Of a stretch of 64,000 nt of DNA, positions 60,593 to 64,000 are shown piece after piece (positions within the stretch are counted from its first letter, which is position 1; the number at the start of each line of letters is the position of its first letter). A program made the position numbers and the translations under genes. This DNA is from Arenicola marina (taxonomy: Eukaryota > Annelida > Polychaeta > Arenicolidae), in contig OZ025265.1 in the NCBI GenBank assembly GCA_964019135.1, positions 24,899,143-24,963,142 on the forward strand. The letters run 5' to 3'. Below the pieces are notes generated by a model. That model was given only the letters and a program-made list of their open reading frames with translations, searched no databases and had not been told where the DNA came from.

Positions 60593-62117
60593 TATGAAGA
60601 CATAGCTAACATGACGTTAACATTTAAGTAACTTTAGCCTAATACCCACTTTTTACGGATAAATTAATGTTTATATATTTTCTTGAAATCGGACCGTGAT
60701 TACTTGGGTACCAGTTATCTATAGTTTGGAAGGGTTAAACAGTGATAAACCATTTCAAAACTTTGATGCGATATGTTAACATAAAAAGTGTCACAATAAA
60801 ACATTTTTCCAATTTGTTTCTCCAAATCAACCTGACTGCGACAGCCATTATTCCAAATAAATAGATACTAGACCACCCCTATATATAAATTATCACATAC
60901 ACTGAGAAATAGATGTTATAAATAGTATGTGTAAACACCTGATGAATGCAGTCAAATTAAACCCATTTCGCTTCCTTGAGAAATACCACATGCACATTCT
61001 CCAGGAGTACCGCCCACATGCCACTCTTTTTCTCTCAATCTTCGGAGCAGAAATCTACAATTTCTCCTGACGTACCTATCTGAGCCTGAAGTTTTATCAA
61101 AATTGCAGCTCCTGACTATATATTCCAGTTGATTAAAACTGTTCAAATCAAACTTCAGCTTTTACCAGATCTACATATTCCAGTTGATATTAAAATTGTT
61201 TAATTAATTAACCTCTGTATATACATTGCCATGACCGTCAGTATCTAATTTGGATGCCTTTCCTAACCAAAAAAGTCTCTCAATGACCACAGAAACACTT
61301 TTCTCTCGCTCTCCATATGCCCTCCGTGACCTGGGTGGCACACCCCCAGTGGCCCCACCACTGTACTAATGTAGTGCCCCCCCCCCCTTACCCTCCCCCT
61401 GGGGATACCAGGCCAGCCCTGGAACATGGAACAACGGGGTGGACCGGTGGGCCATGACAGGCCTTCGATCAGAGCCAATGACAAACGGCGATCAGCTGAT
61501 GAGTGATGTGGGCGATCAAGTCAACTGCGACGGCCTGCGACTGTGTAAGTGTGGGTGTCAACAGCTCACATAGCCCCGAGGGACCCGGGAGTCACAGGCT
61601 CCTCCCTAGGGTCCCGAAGCAGCCCATTGACGCTGCCGCTAAAATCAAACAGAATGTTAAAAATAAATTAATTTAAATTACTTTCTGGGAGTATCATGCA
61701 TATATCTTAATATTTCCTTATTCTATGCAACCTAATCTATTACTTAACCTTTTAGTTGACGTCTTGACTCATATTATAAAGGTATCCGAGGCGATTTAGT
61801 CCGCTGCTTCAACTTTCACGCTGTGCGCAATGATAAACAAATATAGCGGTTAGCTCATGTGCGAATGTACTTGAAGTGGCGCCATCTGGCGGTGAATGTT
61901 AGCACCATATATTGCGCATACGCGCCTCGGTGCTCAATACCTTTGAATGCTCATTCGATACGGCATGGTGAGCAAACATAAATACGCTTGAAAATAACAC
62001 CAAAAATACCGATTGTTTCACAACATAGAGGTTGGAAGCAGCAAGATATAGCGCCAGAGTTGAACACAGTTACAACTTTAATGCTTTATTTGGGCATAAA
62101 TAAAGAGACATACATAC
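60593..62117. other. mostly non-coding; possible intron of the gene starting at 62201
   Basis: No second exon compatible with the phase-0 donor at 62118 could be identified. The 61340-61480 part is GC-rich with a C run and an open minus frame of 73 residues without recognised similarity. Poly-C at 61377-61387. Confidence 0.4.
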
Positions 62118-62201
62118 CTCAGAATCATCCAATCGTTCTTCCTCTGTCCCTTCTGTTGGCAAAGTTGCGTCAAGCTCGTAAACACTTGAAGTGTCCGCCA
62201 T
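62118..62201 (-). CDS. candidate first coding exon of an unknown host gene
   Basis: On the minus strand, ATGGCGGACACTTCAAGTG opens a 28-codon frame rich in Asp and Glu (MADTSSVYELD, then PTEGTEEERLDDSE) ending GATTCTGAG followed by GTATGTATG, a good splice donor in phase 0. ATGGCGG after a pyrimidine/A-rich leader is a common animal start context. No downstream exon was found within the window, so function is unknown; chance or a transposon origin cannot be excluded. Confidence 0.45.
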
Positions 62202-62454
62202 GTTTAAAAAAAAGCTTCGCGTCTGGTAGCGCCTCTTGCGGGAGAGTGTATAGTGTTTACAACGGTTCCAACAGCCGAACACCCCCACCGCCAAATTTGT
62301 TGAAATAGTAACTTTAACGTTCATCCGATTGTGAAGGTTTTGAAACGCCCCCCAACAGCGTCATCTGCGTACGTACAGAGTCGTAGACTGTGAACTGTTT
62401 GACCGCGATAAACACACGGATACACCGAAGCGGCTTTGCGTAACGCCACAGGCT

Positions 62455-62655
62455 GACAACATCCCGAGCCGGTCAAATCCACCAGGTCATGGCCAGCGGA
62501 GCCAGCGATCGGGCTGACGGGGCGGCGAGCTTTAGTTGATGTCCGTCTACTTGACGTAGGCAACAACTCAGGTGAAATAAACGCTCGAGTGTTAACCAAC
62601 GGCCACTTGAGCTAATTAAACTTTCTTGTTGCACATTGAAATATACATTTTTCGT
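62455..62655 (-). other. dispersed repeat with a conserved open frame, copy B
   Basis: Inverted match of 11016-11226. Shared residues NTRAFIS, LPTSS, RRPVSP and LTGSGC; differences between copies are mostly single substitutions without indels in the conserved 50-residue core, which keeps the frame. Not recognised. Confidence 0.6.
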
Positions 62656-62829
62656 ATAACTGTAGCGTGCCGAGTGTGTGTGTGGCAATATCGTATCGCT
62701 GCCACCAGCGTGCTGAAGGTGTATGTTGTAATAACACACTGTTGCGACCAAACTGTAGCGTACCGGTTGTATAGTTTGGGTAAAATGTCAGGAAGGGGGG
62801 ATCGCCCATGACCAGGCAGACCCCTGATG

Positions 62830-63232
62830 GAAAACACCATGGTATATCATGGTATACCATGATACATGCATGGTAGGGTATGATATGATATACCATGATA
62901 TACCATGGTATACCATACCTTACCATGCATGTAGAATGGTATATCATAGCATACCATGGTATACCATGGTATATCATACCCTGTCATGCATGTATCATGG
63001 TATGCGATAATATATCATCGTATACCATGGTATACCATGCATGTAGCATGATATATTATGGTATACCATGGTATATCATATCCTACCATGCATGTATCAT
63101 GGTATACCATGATATACCTGTTCCAAAACACCATGGTATACCATGGTAATTTACCATGGTGTACCTGTTTCAAAACACCATGGTATACCATGGTAATTTA
63201 CCATGGTAACTTATACCATGATATTTTATCAT
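62830..63232. repeat. palindromic CCATGG array, locus 4 (longest)
   Basis: About 400 bp of ACCATGGTATACCATGGTAT, TACCATGATATACCATGG and CATGCATGTAGCATG units, nearly all locally self-complementary. Open frames such as YHGIPWYIIPYH on both strands are products of the symmetry. Confidence 0.92.
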
Positions 63233-63704
63233 AAGGGACAATTGATGGGGAGGAGAAGGTTTCTGTGTAGGACCTTCGAACCTTTCTGCCCGTCCTCTCG
63301 ACGCAGGTTATATACTAGAATATCTTTCGCAGGTTGCGACATCACCTCGTACACCCCGGGGAGCCACTTGTCGGCAATCTTGTGCTTATCATCGAATGCC
63401 GACGTGTCGGGCCAAGACGCGGCCCGCCTCTGTGTACTGTATTAATTAGGCGAAACACTTTTAAAGCAATATATTTCGTATTTTTTTGTATTACCAACCT
63501 GTTCTCCATCGTTAATAAGTAGATTGCGTCTTGAATTTAAATCCTGAAAGCCTGCGGGCTATCTGGAGAGAAGCATTTTGGTCAACGGAGTAGAAGTTGG
63601 TGGCCGGCTTTATATCCATGCGCGCCTGTTCGCAGTTCGCTATTTTGTGTATGATGTCGACCGCGGCTCGCTATCACGTCCGCGCGCGATATAAATAAAC
63701 CGCG

Positions 63705-63850
63705 CAGATTCATATTAAAATGCTTGTTTTACCGGCTCAAAGAGATATTAAACATATGCATCATAAATTTTGAGGTACTTTTAGTCTTGATTCTAAAATG
63801 TAACAAATCTAAGATGGCGCATGTAAGTATATTGCTTTAAACATTTAAAA
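63705..63850 (+). repeat. dispersed repeat pair 2, copy B
   Basis: Inverted match of 12465-12620, including CATATGCATCATAA, AGTCTTGATTCTAAAATGTA and AAGATGGCGCATGTAAGTAT. Lies beyond a palindrome array, as copy A does. Confidence 0.6.
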
Positions 63851-64000
63851 GTTGTGCTTTACTAAAATGTATAACATTGTGTTTAACTGAGGCCGGTGAC
63901 CGTATCTGACTTGGCTCTTCAACCTCTGAGCCTCTCCATTAGTGCGATCAGGTCTACTTGAACCTCCCTACTTCAAACCAGCCAACCAACTCAAGTACGT
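63851..64000. other. end of window, nothing recognised
   Basis: Short non-coding tail; no feature could be supported. Confidence 0.5.

Noticed and set aside
60376-60612. Minus-strand 78-residue repeat protein
   Set aside because: It is a translation of the 48-60 bp minisatellite.

Overview
The window is animal nuclear DNA. It has a spliced multi-exon gene family with canonical GT-AG introns, LINE, SINE and MITE relics, a fossil LTR element, and an exceptional load of tandem repeats. The best guess is amphioxus (Branchiostoma): the repeat load and the intron minisatellite that starts on a 5' splice site both fit what I recall of that genome. Species is inference. The only intact host gene I can defend is one acyl-CoA synthetase; a second host gene may begin at 62.2 kb (first coding exon only).

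Layout. 1-6.06 kb: 15-bp minisatellite with kilobase-scale higher-order repeats, then a shorter G-rich minisatellite to 6.33 kb. 6.3-16.2 kb: mostly non-coding DNA with one copy of a MITE that makes 9-bp target duplications (7.75-8.37 kb), a LINE endonuclease/RT fragment (9.5-10.9 kb), a palindromic CCATGG array and a 30-bp minisatellite (11.5-12.5 kb). 16.3-33.9 kb: a large head-to-head inverted duplication of the 3' two thirds of a 4-coumarate--CoA-ligase-like gene (copy 1 on -, copy 2 on +), with about 5 kb of a 23-bp minisatellite between the arms. 34-40 kb: decayed exons 3 and 4 of a further copy, LINE pieces and minisatellites. 40.3-49.6 kb: copy 3, a complete gene on the - strand. 49.6-64 kb: a second 15-bp array split by the same MITE, a Harbinger-like MITE, a SINE, LINE pieces, the 3' end of a fossil LTR element, more MITEs, CCATGG palindrome arrays and minisatellites.

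Gene family. Copy 3 joins in phase across eleven exons (ATG at 49550, stop at 40347) into 552 residues with a mitochondrial-type N-terminus and every ANL adenylation motif. Copy 1 keeps exons 5-11 open and spliceable but has no 5' exons. Copy 2 has the same seven exons with small deletions in exons 5, 8 and 9. Copy 4 is two relic exons. All three larger copies carry a 28-bp minisatellite in intron 9 whose first unit overlaps the 5' splice site, so every unit repeats the donor. Intron 4 holds the 23-bp array; the inverted-duplication junction lies inside it.

The most interesting signals are: the palindrome whose centre is a minisatellite, with mirrored variant units locating the junction; exon 5 of copies 1 and 3 being almost identical while the adjoining intron 4 of copy 1 matches copy 2 (a gene-conversion signature); the repeated splice donors; and several transposons whose ends and target duplications can be read to the base.
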